Shown: one piece after another, positions 31,750 to 38,857 of the stretch
How the letters are laid out: each line of letters starts with the position of its first letter
How positions within the stretch are numbered: position 1 is the stretch's first letter
NCBI GenBank assembly: GCA_031398055.1
Contig: JANNMS010000114.1
Location: 1 to 39,167 of the forward strand
DNA from: M3007 sp031398055
GTDB lineage: Bacteria > Bacteroidota > Bacteroidia > Chitinophagales > Saprospiraceae
Reading direction: 5' to 3'
Length of the DNA stretch: 39,167 bases
Notes under the pieces: model-generated
The model's database searches: none
Told to the model about the DNA's origin: nothing
The model's input: the letters and a program-made list of their open reading frames with translations, nothing else
Program-made: the position numbers and the translations under genes

Positions 31750-33360
31750 CTATAAAACCGAGTGTTCTATAAACTGCTGATGTTCCGGATAATCCGTTGT
31801 AAAATGCAATCCACGACTTTCGCGCCGGTGCGACGCACTCCGTGTTATTAAATAAGCAATCGTAATTAAGTTTCTTAACTCCATTAATTGTGGTGAAATA
31901 GTAGAGGTTTTATACAGTTCCTCTGTTTCTTCATACAATAAATATAACCTGTCCAATGCCCTTTTTAAACGGACATTGCTGCGCACTATCCCCACATAAT
32001 AGGACATAATCTCTTTCAACTCTTTCATACTCTGTGTAATAAGTACCATTTCTTGTGGGTCGTTCGTGCCTGCCGCGTTCCAATCGGGGATGTTTTCTAT
32101 AAAATCATACTGTGCTAAATTGCTTTGTAAATCCCTAAAAATCCTATCAGCATAAACCATCCCTTCCAATAAACTGTTGGAAGCCAAGCGATTAGCACCG
32201 TGCAGACCCGTCGAAGAACACTCGCCCGCAGCGTATAATCTCTTAATACTGCTTTGTCCGTTCTTATCTACCATAATGCCACCGCACAAATAATGACAAG
32301 CCGGAACAACAGGAATTAAATCTCTAAACGGGTTAATTCCGATAGACATACACTTATTATAGATAGTCGGAAAATGGGCGATAAAATCTTCTTGATTCAA
32401 GTGCCGACAATCTAAATACATACAATCTGTGCCGCGTTTTTTCATTTCACTATCAATCGCGCGTGCAACGATATCCCGGGGAGCGAGCGAAAGCCGTGCA
32501 TCATAATTTTGCATAAATTCCTCGCCTTCCTTCGTTTTCAAAATCGCCCCGAACCCGCGAACCGCCTCCGAAACCAAAAAAGAAGGGTTTTCGCCCATCG
32601 GATTGTACAAAGAAGTGGGGTGAAATTGGATGAATTCCATGTCTTCCACCCGTGCTTTTGCCCGATAAGCCATCGCAATGCCATCGCCGGAAGCAATCAC
32701 CGGATTGGTTGTAGATTTGTAAACTTGCCCCACGCCGCCCGTGCAACAAACCGTCGCCCGGCTCAAAATCGTGATGATTTCATTCGATTTTAAATCCAAA
32801 ACATAACAGCCATAACATTCAATCTGTGGCGTGACCCGAATTATCATGTACCCCAAATGGTGCTGCGTGATAAAATCCAGCGCGAAATAATGCTCGTAAA
32901 CCTTCAAATTCGGGTACTTTTTGGCCTCTTCCATCAAAGTCCGCTGCATTTCCCAGCCCGTCAAATCTTTGTAATGCAAAATCCGGTGCTCCGAATGACC
33001 ACCTTCTCGCGCCAAATCGTAGGCATCCGAGTTTTTTTCTTTGTCAAAATGGGCACCCCAACCAATGATTTCCTGCACCCGGTCGCGGCCTTCTTCGACC
33101 ACTATTTTGACCACGTCGGGTTTGCAAAGTCCATCACCGGCATCCAAAGTATCGGCGATGTGTTTTGAAAAATTGTCTTTTTCAAAATTCCAAACCGCAG
33201 CCACGCCGCCCTGTGCGTACCGCGTGTTGCTTTCGCCTTCGACTGTTTTTGTCAAAACGGTGATCGTTTTTTCAGGCCAATTTTTCGCGGCTTTTATCGC
33301 AAAAGTCAATCCGGCGATGCCGGAGCCGAGGACTAAAATATCAGTTTTTATTTGAGACAT
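31750..33360 (-). CDS. nadB: L-aspartate oxidase
   Basis: A 536-residue flavoprotein. DILVLGSGIAGLTFAIKAA is the FAD-binding site at residues 8-26. NTRYAQGGVAA, HSEHRILHYKDLTGWEMQRTL, DCRHLNQEDF, HYLCGGIMVDKNGQSSIKRLYAAGE and STGLHGANRLASNSLLEG are classic NadB motifs. It oxidises L-aspartate to iminoaspartate in the first step of NAD synthesis; nadA and nadC are not in the window. The 3' half of the gene (about 31750-32480) uses TTA, AGA and ATA codons far more than the 5' half and the neighbours, so it may be a recombinant mosaic. The product still reads as intact full-length NadB. Confidence 0.95.
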   Translation of the reverse strand: MSQIKTDILVLGSGIAGLTFAIKAAKNWPEKTITVLTKTVEGESNTRYAQGGVAAVWNFEKDNFSKHIADTLDAGDGLCKPDVVKIVVEEGRDRVQEIIGWGAHFDKEKNSDAYDLAREGGHSEHRILHYKDLTGWEMQRTLMEEAKKYPNLKVYEHYFALDFITQHHLGYMIIRVTPQIECYGCYVLDLKSNEIITILSRATVCCTGGVGQVYKSTTNPVIASGDGIAMAYRAKARVEDMEFIQFHPTSLYNPMGENPSFLVSEAVRGFGAILKTKEGEEFMQNYDARLSLAPRDIVARAIDSEMKKRGTDCMYLDCRHLNQEDFIAHFPTIYNKCMSIGINPFRDLIPVVPACHYLCGGIMVDKNGQSSIKRLYAAGECSSTGLHGANRLASNSLLEGMVYADRIFRDLQSNLAQYDFIENIPDWNAAGTNDPQEMVLITQSMKELKEIMSYYVGIVRSNVRLKRALDRLYLLYEETEELYKTSTISPQLMELRNLITIAYLITRSASHRRESRGLHFTTDYPEHQQFIEHSVL

Positions 33361-33375
33361 TGAGTTAGTTTTTAT

Positions 33376-33438
33376 TGGAGGTCGAAATTTATTTCGACTA
33401 TTAAGTTTTCCGAGGGTCGAAATAAATTTCGACCTCCA
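33376..33438. repeat. 23-bp perfect inverted repeat upstream of nadB
   Basis: Arms 33376-33398 and 33416-33438 (core GGAGGTCGAAATTTATTTCG) are exact reverse complements with a 17-base spacer. They fill the gap between the stop of the DUF3089 gene (33442) and the start of nadB (33360). The arms contain smaller palindromes (GTCGAAAT ... ATTTCGAC). Confidence 0.9.
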
Positions 33439-33441
33439 TTT

Positions 33442-34470
33442 TTACTTTTTCAAAAACGAATTCGTTCGAAGCACCGCATTTTCCCGCACATTCAAATAAA
33501 ATAAATTGAAATCGCCGGGATGATAATTTTTAGTGCGGATAAGCACGCTGCCCGGAAACTTCGGTTTTGAACAAAGTAAAATCCCGCCCCGCACCTCGGC
33601 ATCGCAAATATTGGGATAGACTTTGTCAAAATTCCGAACCACCGCCCCGCGATTTTCTTTTCGGGCGACAGGTTTCCCACTTTCAGTCGTCCAATTCAGT
33701 GGGTTTGTGCAAACAATGGCCAGTTCCTCTGCTTTTTTCGGTTTATAACTTTTTTCAAAGGTTCGCCACGAGCAAAAACAGCCAGTTTCGTCGGACGAAG
33801 CGCAGGGTTTTATTTTTTTATAAAAATCAGCACGCACCGGCCATCCGGCCAAATAAGCGGCAACCAATTGTTTTTCTAAATCTTTTCCATCAAAAAACTC
33901 GCGCAACAAATACATCCCGTGCAAACCACCCTGGCTGTGCCCGGCGATGATTATCGGCCTGCCGTTGTTGAAATTTTTCAGGTAAAATTCAAAAGCCGCC
34001 CGCACATCCGAATAAGCCAATTCGAGTGCCTGCCGTTTCGAAACCGTGTCGCTGGTAAAAAAACTGCCAAAATGCGCCTGCCGAAATCGCGGGGCAAATA
34101 CCCGACCCGCCGAATTGAAAATCGAGGCTTGGTATTGAATCGCCGATTTGTCGGTTTTCAAATTCAGTTTTTCATCCGAAACATCGGCGTTCCACGCCCG
34201 GCGGTGCTGCGATTTTTTGTCGCCCGTCAAAGTCGTTGGGTAAAGAAAAAACACATCGGCGGGTAGTTCGGCCACTGGTTTTTCATTCAAATTCGCAGGG
34301 ATTCGGTCGGACAAATCTTTTTTGTCGGGGTGCGCAGCCCAATTTTCAAGTTTTGAATAATCGGGCGCGGGCGGATTTTTGGCCGCGTCGAACGTCATTT
34401 TTGGGTTGACAGTGCGGCAGGAAATGCCAACAAGGGCAAAAATGAAAATGGGAAAAAAACTTTTCAGCAT
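33442..34470 (-). CDS. DUF3089 family lipoprotein, alpha/beta-hydrolase-like
   Basis: A 342-residue protein. The signal MLKSFFPIFIFALVGISC ends in a lipobox with Cys18, so it is a lipoprotein. ADVFFLYPTTL, NSAGRVFAPRFRQAH and the GHSQGG elbow (177-182) match DUF3089. PVRADFYKKIKPCASSDETGCFCSWRTF is also typical. The serine in GHSQGG points to an esterase- or lipase-like activity, not yet assigned to a substrate. It is probably anchored at the outer membrane. The gene may be co-transcribed with nadB, 81 bases downstream, though the hairpin between them could stop transcription. Confidence 0.88.
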   Translation of the reverse strand: MLKSFFPIFIFALVGISCRTVNPKMTFDAAKNPPAPDYSKLENWAAHPDKKDLSDRIPANLNEKPVAELPADVFFLYPTTLTGDKKSQHRRAWNADVSDEKLNLKTDKSAIQYQASIFNSAGRVFAPRFRQAHFGSFFTSDTVSKRQALELAYSDVRAAFEFYLKNFNNGRPIIIAGHSQGGLHGMYLLREFFDGKDLEKQLVAAYLAGWPVRADFYKKIKPCASSDETGCFCSWRTFEKSYKPKKAEELAIVCTNPLNWTTESGKPVARKENRGAVVRNFDKVYPNICDAEVRGGILLCSKPKFPGSVLIRTKNYHPGDFNLFYLNVRENAVLRTNSFLKK

Positions 34471-34506
34471 GATATTTCAATCGATTTTTAGGCTGGAAAG
34501 GTAGTA

Positions 34507-34588
34507 AACACATAGGAACATAGAAAATTTCACATAGAAAGCACAGTTTTCTGTTGCCTATGTGAAAATCCCTATGTTCCTATGTGTT
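34507..34588. repeat. 31-bp inverted repeat of ACATAGGAACATAG words
   Basis: Arms 34507-34537 and 34558-34588 match at 28 of 31 positions, with a 20-base spacer. Each contains CACATAG and CATAGGAACATAG words. It sits between the DUF3089 gene start and the MBOAT gene stop. Confidence 0.85.
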
Positions 34589-34597
34589 CAAAAAAAA

Positions 34598-36049
34598 TCA
34601 AAATTGAAAATAAATAAAAGCATTCGCCCCGAACGACCCAAAAAACGCAATCAGCCAAATCAGCGAGGCAAAAAGTCCCATCCGAAGTGCCGGGTTTCGA
34701 AGTTGCGAATTGTTAAAATCAAATTTTGGGTTCAAAATCTCGACCGTCAAAAGCAAGCCAATCAAAAGCAAACCTTTCATCGCCTGAAATTTGTTGATGA
34801 TGCTGCCAAAATTGAAATTTTCAAAACTCAAAATCCCCGAAATTACTTTGTTTGCAACCCCAAAACTGTCGCCGCCCATCAAACCGATGCTGCCCGCCCG
34901 GAAATAAATCCACGCCAGCAGGGTCAAACTGTAAACCAAAAGGATGCAAAAACCATCGTCCACAAATTTTGGCATCCGCACGGCGGCCACGAATTTTCGC
35001 CAAAACGGTGAAATTTGTCTTTGCAAAATCAAATAAATGCCGTGCAAAAATCCCCAAAAAACAAACGCCCAATTCGCCCCGTGCCACAGCCCGCCCAAAA
35101 GCATGGTGAGCATATTATTTTTATACGTCCCCAATTTGCCGCCGCGATTTCCACCGAGCGGGATGTACAAATAATCGCGCAGCCACGACGACAGCGAGAT
35201 GTGCCAGCGTGTCCAAAACTCCGAGAAGTTTTTTGAAAAATACGGTGTTCTGAAATTTTCCGGAAAATCATATCCCATAATCCGCGCCATGCCAATTGCA
35301 ATATCGGAATAACCAGAAAAGTCGCAATAAATTTGAAAGGAATAAAACACCACGCCGAGCAGCAAATGGCTCGAAGAAAAAGTCTCCGGCGCGGTAAAAA
35401 TTTGGTCAACGAACGGCGCGAGCGAGTCGGCGACCGCCACTTTTTTGAAAAATCCCCACAAAATCCGACCGAGGCCTGAGTTCAATCTTTGCCAATCGAA
35501 CCGACGTTCGACGTGAAATTGCGGCAGCAAATCGTGCGCCCGGACAATCGGCCCGGCCATCAACTGCGGCCAAAAACCCACGAAAGTTGCGTATTTCAGC
35601 AAATCGCGCTCCTCGCGCATTTTTCCAAAGTAAATATCAATCGTGTACGACATACTTTGAAAGGTGTAAAACGAGATGCCGACCGGCAAAATGATGTTCA
35701 AAGTTGTCCAACCGGGGTCAAAACCGGCGGTTTGCAGCATGGTTTTTAAAGAATCCGCGAAAAAATTGCAGTATTTGAAAATGGAGAGGAAACCCAAATT
35801 CATGATCACCGAGGCGATGATGACATTTTTTTTCCGTTGCGGGTCGGGCGTGTCGGCGATTCGCAGGCCAAAAAGGTAGTCCATTCCGGTCGAAAACATA
35901 ATCAAACCGAGGAAACGCCAGTCCCACCAGCCGTAAAAAACGTAACTGGCTGCCAAAATCCACGCCAGCCGCCAGCGACCTTTCAGAAAAAAATAGACCG
36001 AAAAAAACACGGCCACGAAAACTGCGAAAACAAGTGAATTAAAAATCAT
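34598..36049 (-). CDS. MBOAT family O-acyltransferase (AlgI-like)
   Basis: A 483-residue multi-pass membrane protein starting at the ATG at 36049; the longer frame above it is heptad repeat. It has the AlgI/DltB layout: ILAASYVFYGWWDWRFL, GISFYTFQSMSYTID, ATFVGFWPQLMAGPIVRAHDLLPQF, FQIYCDFSGYSDIAIGMARIMGYDFPENFRTPYFSKNFSEFWTRWHISLSSWLRDYLYIP and LLGGLWHGANWAFVFWG, with the catalytic His of WHG. It transfers acyl groups from the cytoplasm to a surface polysaccharide or wall component. With the SGNH hydrolase and the acyltransferase-3 next door it forms an O-acylation cluster. The ATG is directly preceded by GTTCATCGTTCAAAAA, the same leader as folB. Confidence 0.93.
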   Translation of the reverse strand: MIFNSLVFAVFVAVFFSVYFFLKGRWRLAWILAASYVFYGWWDWRFLGLIMFSTGMDYLFGLRIADTPDPQRKKNVIIASVIMNLGFLSIFKYCNFFADSLKTMLQTAGFDPGWTTLNIILPVGISFYTFQSMSYTIDIYFGKMREERDLLKYATFVGFWPQLMAGPIVRAHDLLPQFHVERRFDWQRLNSGLGRILWGFFKKVAVADSLAPFVDQIFTAPETFSSSHLLLGVVFYSFQIYCDFSGYSDIAIGMARIMGYDFPENFRTPYFSKNFSEFWTRWHISLSSWLRDYLYIPLGGNRGGKLGTYKNNMLTMLLGGLWHGANWAFVFWGFLHGIYLILQRQISPFWRKFVAAVRMPKFVDDGFCILLVYSLTLLAWIYFRAGSIGLMGGDSFGVANKVISGILSFENFNFGSIINKFQAMKGLLLIGLLLTVEILNPKFDFNNSQLRNPALRMGLFASLIWLIAFFGSFGANAFIYFQF

Positions 36050-36054
36050 TTTTT

Positions 36055-36086
36055 GAACGATGAACTTTGAAGGATGAACTTTGAAC
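36055..36086. repeat. Heptad repeat in the MBOAT leader
   Basis: Four and a half tandem 7-mers (GAACGAT, GAACTTT, GAAGGAT, GAACTTT) lie between the ORF6N gene and the MBOAT start. They are the same word family as at 28299-28406 and 30803-30885, but here without an inverted partner. Confidence 0.75.
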
Positions 36087-36097
36087 GGGAGCAACGA

Positions 36098-36604
36098 TTA
36101 TTTTTTAAAACCAATTCGGTCGCGGTTGTCCCAATTTTCATGGTCAACCTCCGAATTCGAGGCCATCAGGTCGAGGACTTCGAAAATCTCGGAAATTTTG
36201 AGGTCGTATTTCAACTCCAAGCCAGCCACTTTTTCGGACAACTCGTTGTAATTCAACACAAAATGCCGCAATGCCACAAAAGCACGCATGATGGAAACAT
36301 TGATTTCGATGGCTTTTTCGCTCCGCAAAACGGAGGAAAGCATGGCGACGCCTTGTTCGGTGAAGGCAAAAGGTAGTTTCCGAGTGCCTCCCCAACTTGA
36401 AGTCACAATTTGTGACTTCAAGTTTTTCCACTCCTCCAACGTCAGTTGAAACATAAAATCTGGTGGGAAACGGCCAATATTTCGTTGAACTGACTGGTTG
36501 AGTATCTTGGTTTGAACCTCGTACATCTCTGCCAAATCGAAATCAAAAAGGACTTTTTGCCCTCGGATTTCGTGAATTTTTTGGTGAATGATTTGTAGTT
36601 CCAT
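36098..36604 (-). CDS. ORF6N domain DNA-binding protein
   Basis: A 168-residue protein. The N-terminal ORF6N domain (PF10543) reads IHEIRGQKVLFDFDLAEMYEV, NQSVQRNIGRFPPDFMFQLT, then LKSQIVTSSWGGTRKLPFAFTEQGVAMLSSVL and IEINVSIMRAFVALR. A C-terminal coiled coil (ELSEKVAGLELKYDLKI) follows. ORF6N/KilA-N proteins are phage- or mobile-element-derived DNA-binding regulators. It stands alone between two acylation genes and looks intact. A 31-base palindrome (36394-36424) lies in the sequence for NLKSQIVTSS. It is unlikely to belong to the acylation pathway and may be an inserted cargo gene. Confidence 0.88.
   Translation of the reverse strand: MELQIIHQKIHEIRGQKVLFDFDLAEMYEVQTKILNQSVQRNIGRFPPDFMFQLTLEEWKNLKSQIVTSSWGGTRKLPFAFTEQGVAMLSSVLRSEKAIEINVSIMRAFVALRHFVLNYNELSEKVAGLELKYDLKISEIFEVLDLMASNSEVDHENWDNRDRIGFKK
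36394..36424. repeat. 31-base perfect palindrome inside the ORF6N gene
   Basis: Arms 36394-36408 and 36410-36424 (AACTTGAAGTCACAA) pair over 15 bp around one central T. It is in frame over the conserved residues NLKSQIVTS. The single-base centre is like that of the palindrome at 13288-13320. Confidence 0.85.
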
Positions 36605-36638
36605 TTTTGAGATTGGTTGATTTTCAATGTTTAGATTT

Positions 36639-37352
36639 TTATTTTTTCAAAAAAACTTCCAACTGCTTCCGCCAAACCAAATACCCCGCCCCATTCAAAT
36701 GCAGCCCATCTTCCGTAAATTTTTGTGCCAAATTGCCTTGCGAATCCGTCAACGGAGAAAAAATATCAATCATCGGCAGGGCAAACTCGCGGGCGATTTG
36801 CCCGATTCGTGCGTTCATTTTTTGGATTTCTGAGTTTTCGAGGTGCAGGTTTTTCACCTCGTTATTTATCGGCAAAATGGAATTCAGAACCAAAACCGCG
36901 TCCGGCGATTCGCGGCGGATGGTTTGCACAATTTCGCGGTACCGATTTTCAATTTCTGGCTGCGGTTTTCCGAGCAACAAATCGTTCGCGCCGACGCACA
37001 GAAAAATTTTCGATGGCCGATTTCTCAAAACATCGGTCAGCCGCCGCGCCACGCCATCGACGTGGTCGCCCGAAATTCCCCGGTTCAAAATCGGCAGGCT
37101 GTCGCCAAAAAATTCGCGCCACTCGCCGAGTTGGATCTGGCTGTCGCCCAAAAAAACGATGCTCCCGGTTTTGTCCGGCAGCATCGAAAAGATACTTTTT
37201 CGATGGACGTACAAACTCGATTCGTCCGTCGAAAAACGGTGCCAAGCAAATTTCCAGCCGCCCAAACGTTGGACGATGAACCCAATCGAAGCAGCCAAAA
37301 ACAGGTTTAAAAGCAGGGAAAAAATGAAAAAAAATCTGGTAAAGCGGTTCAT
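36639..37352 (-). CDS. SGNH/GDSL-type esterase, membrane-anchored
   Basis: A 237-residue protein from the ATG at 37352 (a TTG at 37379 is less likely). One N-terminal membrane segment (FFFIFSLLLNLFLAASIGFIV) anchors a periplasmic SGNH hydrolase. Block I is FLGDSQ (Ser71), block II LNRGISGDHV, block III GANDLL (Asn123) and block V DGLHLN with Asp215 and His218. Such hydrolases deacylate, or complete acyl transfer onto, glycans. It lies 23 bases from the acyltransferase-3 gene on the same strand, so the two are very probably one operon; ORF6N follows and then MBOAT. Confidence 0.9.
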   Translation of the reverse strand: MNRFTRFFFIFSLLLNLFLAASIGFIVQRLGGWKFAWHRFSTDESSLYVHRKSIFSMLPDKTGSIVFLGDSQIQLGEWREFFGDSLPILNRGISGDHVDGVARRLTDVLRNRPSKIFLCVGANDLLLGKPQPEIENRYREIVQTIRRESPDAVLVLNSILPINNEVKNLHLENSEIQKMNARIGQIAREFALPMIDIFSPLTDSQGNLAQKFTEDGLHLNGAGYLVWRKQLEVFLKK

Positions 37353-37375
37353 TTTACGTTGGTTTTTGGATTTTG

Positions 37376-38464
37376 TCAATTCAATTCTGGAAGTTTTTCA
37401 GTTGGTTTTTTATTTAAAATTTTTTCAAAAAGCCCTGTAAACCAACGACTTATCGGTTCCCAAGCCCACGCCACGCCGATTGTAAAAATGACAAACGGCA
37501 GCAATTTTGGCAAAGTCATTTCGATGCCACGAATCTCAAAAACGCGCAAATACATGGTCAAGACCAAAATGTGAATCAGGTAAAACGAGTACGAAAAACC
37601 GCCGAGCCAGACGAAGAAATTTTTCAAAAACGGCAGCCATTTTTCCCCGATTTGAAAGATGAAAATGCTCAAAGCCGTGTAGCCAATCATTGCTGGGATG
37701 TCGTTAAAAATTTTGCCGGTGTCGCCCATTTTCAAAATCATCAAAATCATCAAACCCGTGAAAATCACGCCGACGACGAAGTTTTTCCAAATCGCATGAT
37801 TCCAAAAATCGCCCCGAAACAAGCCTTTTTCGTTTTCATTTTTTTGAAAAATATCGGCCAAAGCCATGCCCAACGTGAATTCCCACAAAAATTGGAGGCA
37901 GCAACTCGACCAATTTCGGAGGTTTCCGAAGTCCAAAAAATAGACGATTTCCCACCAAAAAATGGAAATCAGCAGACCAAAACCCGCAAAAATCAGCGGT
38001 GAATTCAGCCTGTTTTTTGCCCAAACCAGCAGCGGAAAAATCAAATAAAACTGGACGATGGTCGAGATGAACCAAAAATGCCCGCCGAAACTTTGGATTT
38101 TTTCAGCATCAAACATTTGGTACAAAAACACGCCAGCCAGCCATTCTGAAAATCGGTCGGGAAATAAATTGAGGAAAAAAGCGGCCCAAAAACTCAAAGT
38201 CAAAACCAAAACGTAGGGCAACCAGACTTTTATCAACCGGCGTTTATAAAAGTTGATGGGGTTGATGGATTGATTTTTTGACAAACCGAGGCCAAAACCA
38301 GAAAGCAAAAAGAACAAATGCACGCCCGTGCCACCAAAAATGATGGCTTTTTGGAGCAGCGGCGCGAGCGGCACCCGCTGCAAAACGTGGTACAAAACGA
38401 TGGTGAAAATGGCGTAGCCACGCGCAAATTCGATGTATTCGATTGTTGAAGTGGGTTTTCTCAT
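37376..38464 (-). CDS. Acyltransferase-3 family membrane protein (OafA-like)
   Basis: A 362-residue protein from the ATG at 38464, with about ten membrane segments. The start EYIEFARGYAIFTIVLYHVL carries the R and H of the conserved RGxxxxxVxxxH signature (here ARGYAIFTIVLYH). GTGVHLFFLLSGFGL and FYKRRLIKVWLPYVL follow, all typical of acyltransferase-3. It would move an acetyl group across the membrane to an external acceptor. The gene is upstream of, and close to, the SGNH hydrolase gene. An extra 15 codons upstream come from an inverted-repeat region and were left out. Confidence 0.9.
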   Translation of the reverse strand: MRKPTSTIEYIEFARGYAIFTIVLYHVLQRVPLAPLLQKAIIFGGTGVHLFFLLSGFGLGLSKNQSINPINFYKRRLIKVWLPYVLVLTLSFWAAFFLNLFPDRFSEWLAGVFLYQMFDAEKIQSFGGHFWFISTIVQFYLIFPLLVWAKNRLNSPLIFAGFGLLISIFWWEIVYFLDFGNLRNWSSCCLQFLWEFTLGMALADIFQKNENEKGLFRGDFWNHAIWKNFVVGVIFTGLMILMILKMGDTGKIFNDIPAMIGYTALSIFIFQIGEKWLPFLKNFFVWLGGFSYSFYLIHILVLTMYLRVFEIRGIEMTLPKLLPFVIFTIGVAWAWEPISRWFTGLFEKILNKKPTEKLPELN

Positions 38465-38490
38465 GTGTTTTCTCGTCGTTTTTGCCGCTA

Positions 38491-38811
38491 TTGGTGTTCT
38501 CGCCAACAACTTTTTTTTATCAAAAAAAAATCAAAAATTAATCTGGGACTAATTTTCATAAAGTTCGTCGCGGTTGAATTTGTAGCCAGAATTGTCAACG
38601 TGGACAACGGTTAATTTTTTGAACAAGCCTTGTTTCTGAGATTTACATTCAATTTCTGGAATCGTAAAAGCAATGATTTCTACCAATTTTCCAATGAAAT
38701 TGGAAGGCAAAGTCAATTCAATTATTTGTTTGTCCAGTTTGAAAACTTTTCTAAAAACCATAAAACCTTATTGAAATGATTCAAAAAAATGTTGTTGGCG
38801 AGGAAGCCAAC
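38491..38811. repeat. Inverted repeats flanking the orphan antitoxin-like gene
   Basis: CTCGCCAACAAC followed by a T run (38499-38517) recurs inverted as an A run followed by GTTGTTGGCGAG (38783-38802). Similarity extends outward by about 8 bases on each side (38491 and 38811) with three mismatches. The ends lie about 320 bases apart and enclose only the 70-residue gene. No target-site duplication was evident. Confidence 0.6.
38549..38761 (-). CDS. Small antitoxin-like protein, orphan
   Basis: A 70-residue protein. FKLDKQIIELTLPSNFIGKLVEIIAFTI resembles the short beta-strand head of small Bacteroidota antitoxins that carry a P-x-x-F-x-G-K-x-V-E-I-I pattern. The tail GYKFNRDELYEN resembles the GFKFNREE-type tail next to PIN or RelE genes. 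Downstream on the same strand there is no toxin, only the acyltransferase-3 gene, so it appears orphan. It is enclosed by inverted repeats. The assignment is by resemblance only; it may be a free small protein. Confidence 0.5.
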   Translation of the reverse strand: MVFRKVFKLDKQIIELTLPSNFIGKLVEIIAFTIPEIECKSQKQGLFKKLTVVHVDNSGYKFNRDELYEN

Positions 38812-38857
38812 ATGGGCAATTTTCCAAAATTCAACACCCAAAAACAAAATCCAACGC

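Noticed and set aside
36050..36094. N-terminal extension of the MBOAT protein
   Set aside because: It is encoded by the heptad repeat and lacks family similarity; the ATG at 36049 starts the first membrane segment.
38491..38811. Insertion sequence
   Set aside because: No transposase and no target duplication; kept only as an inverted-repeat unit.
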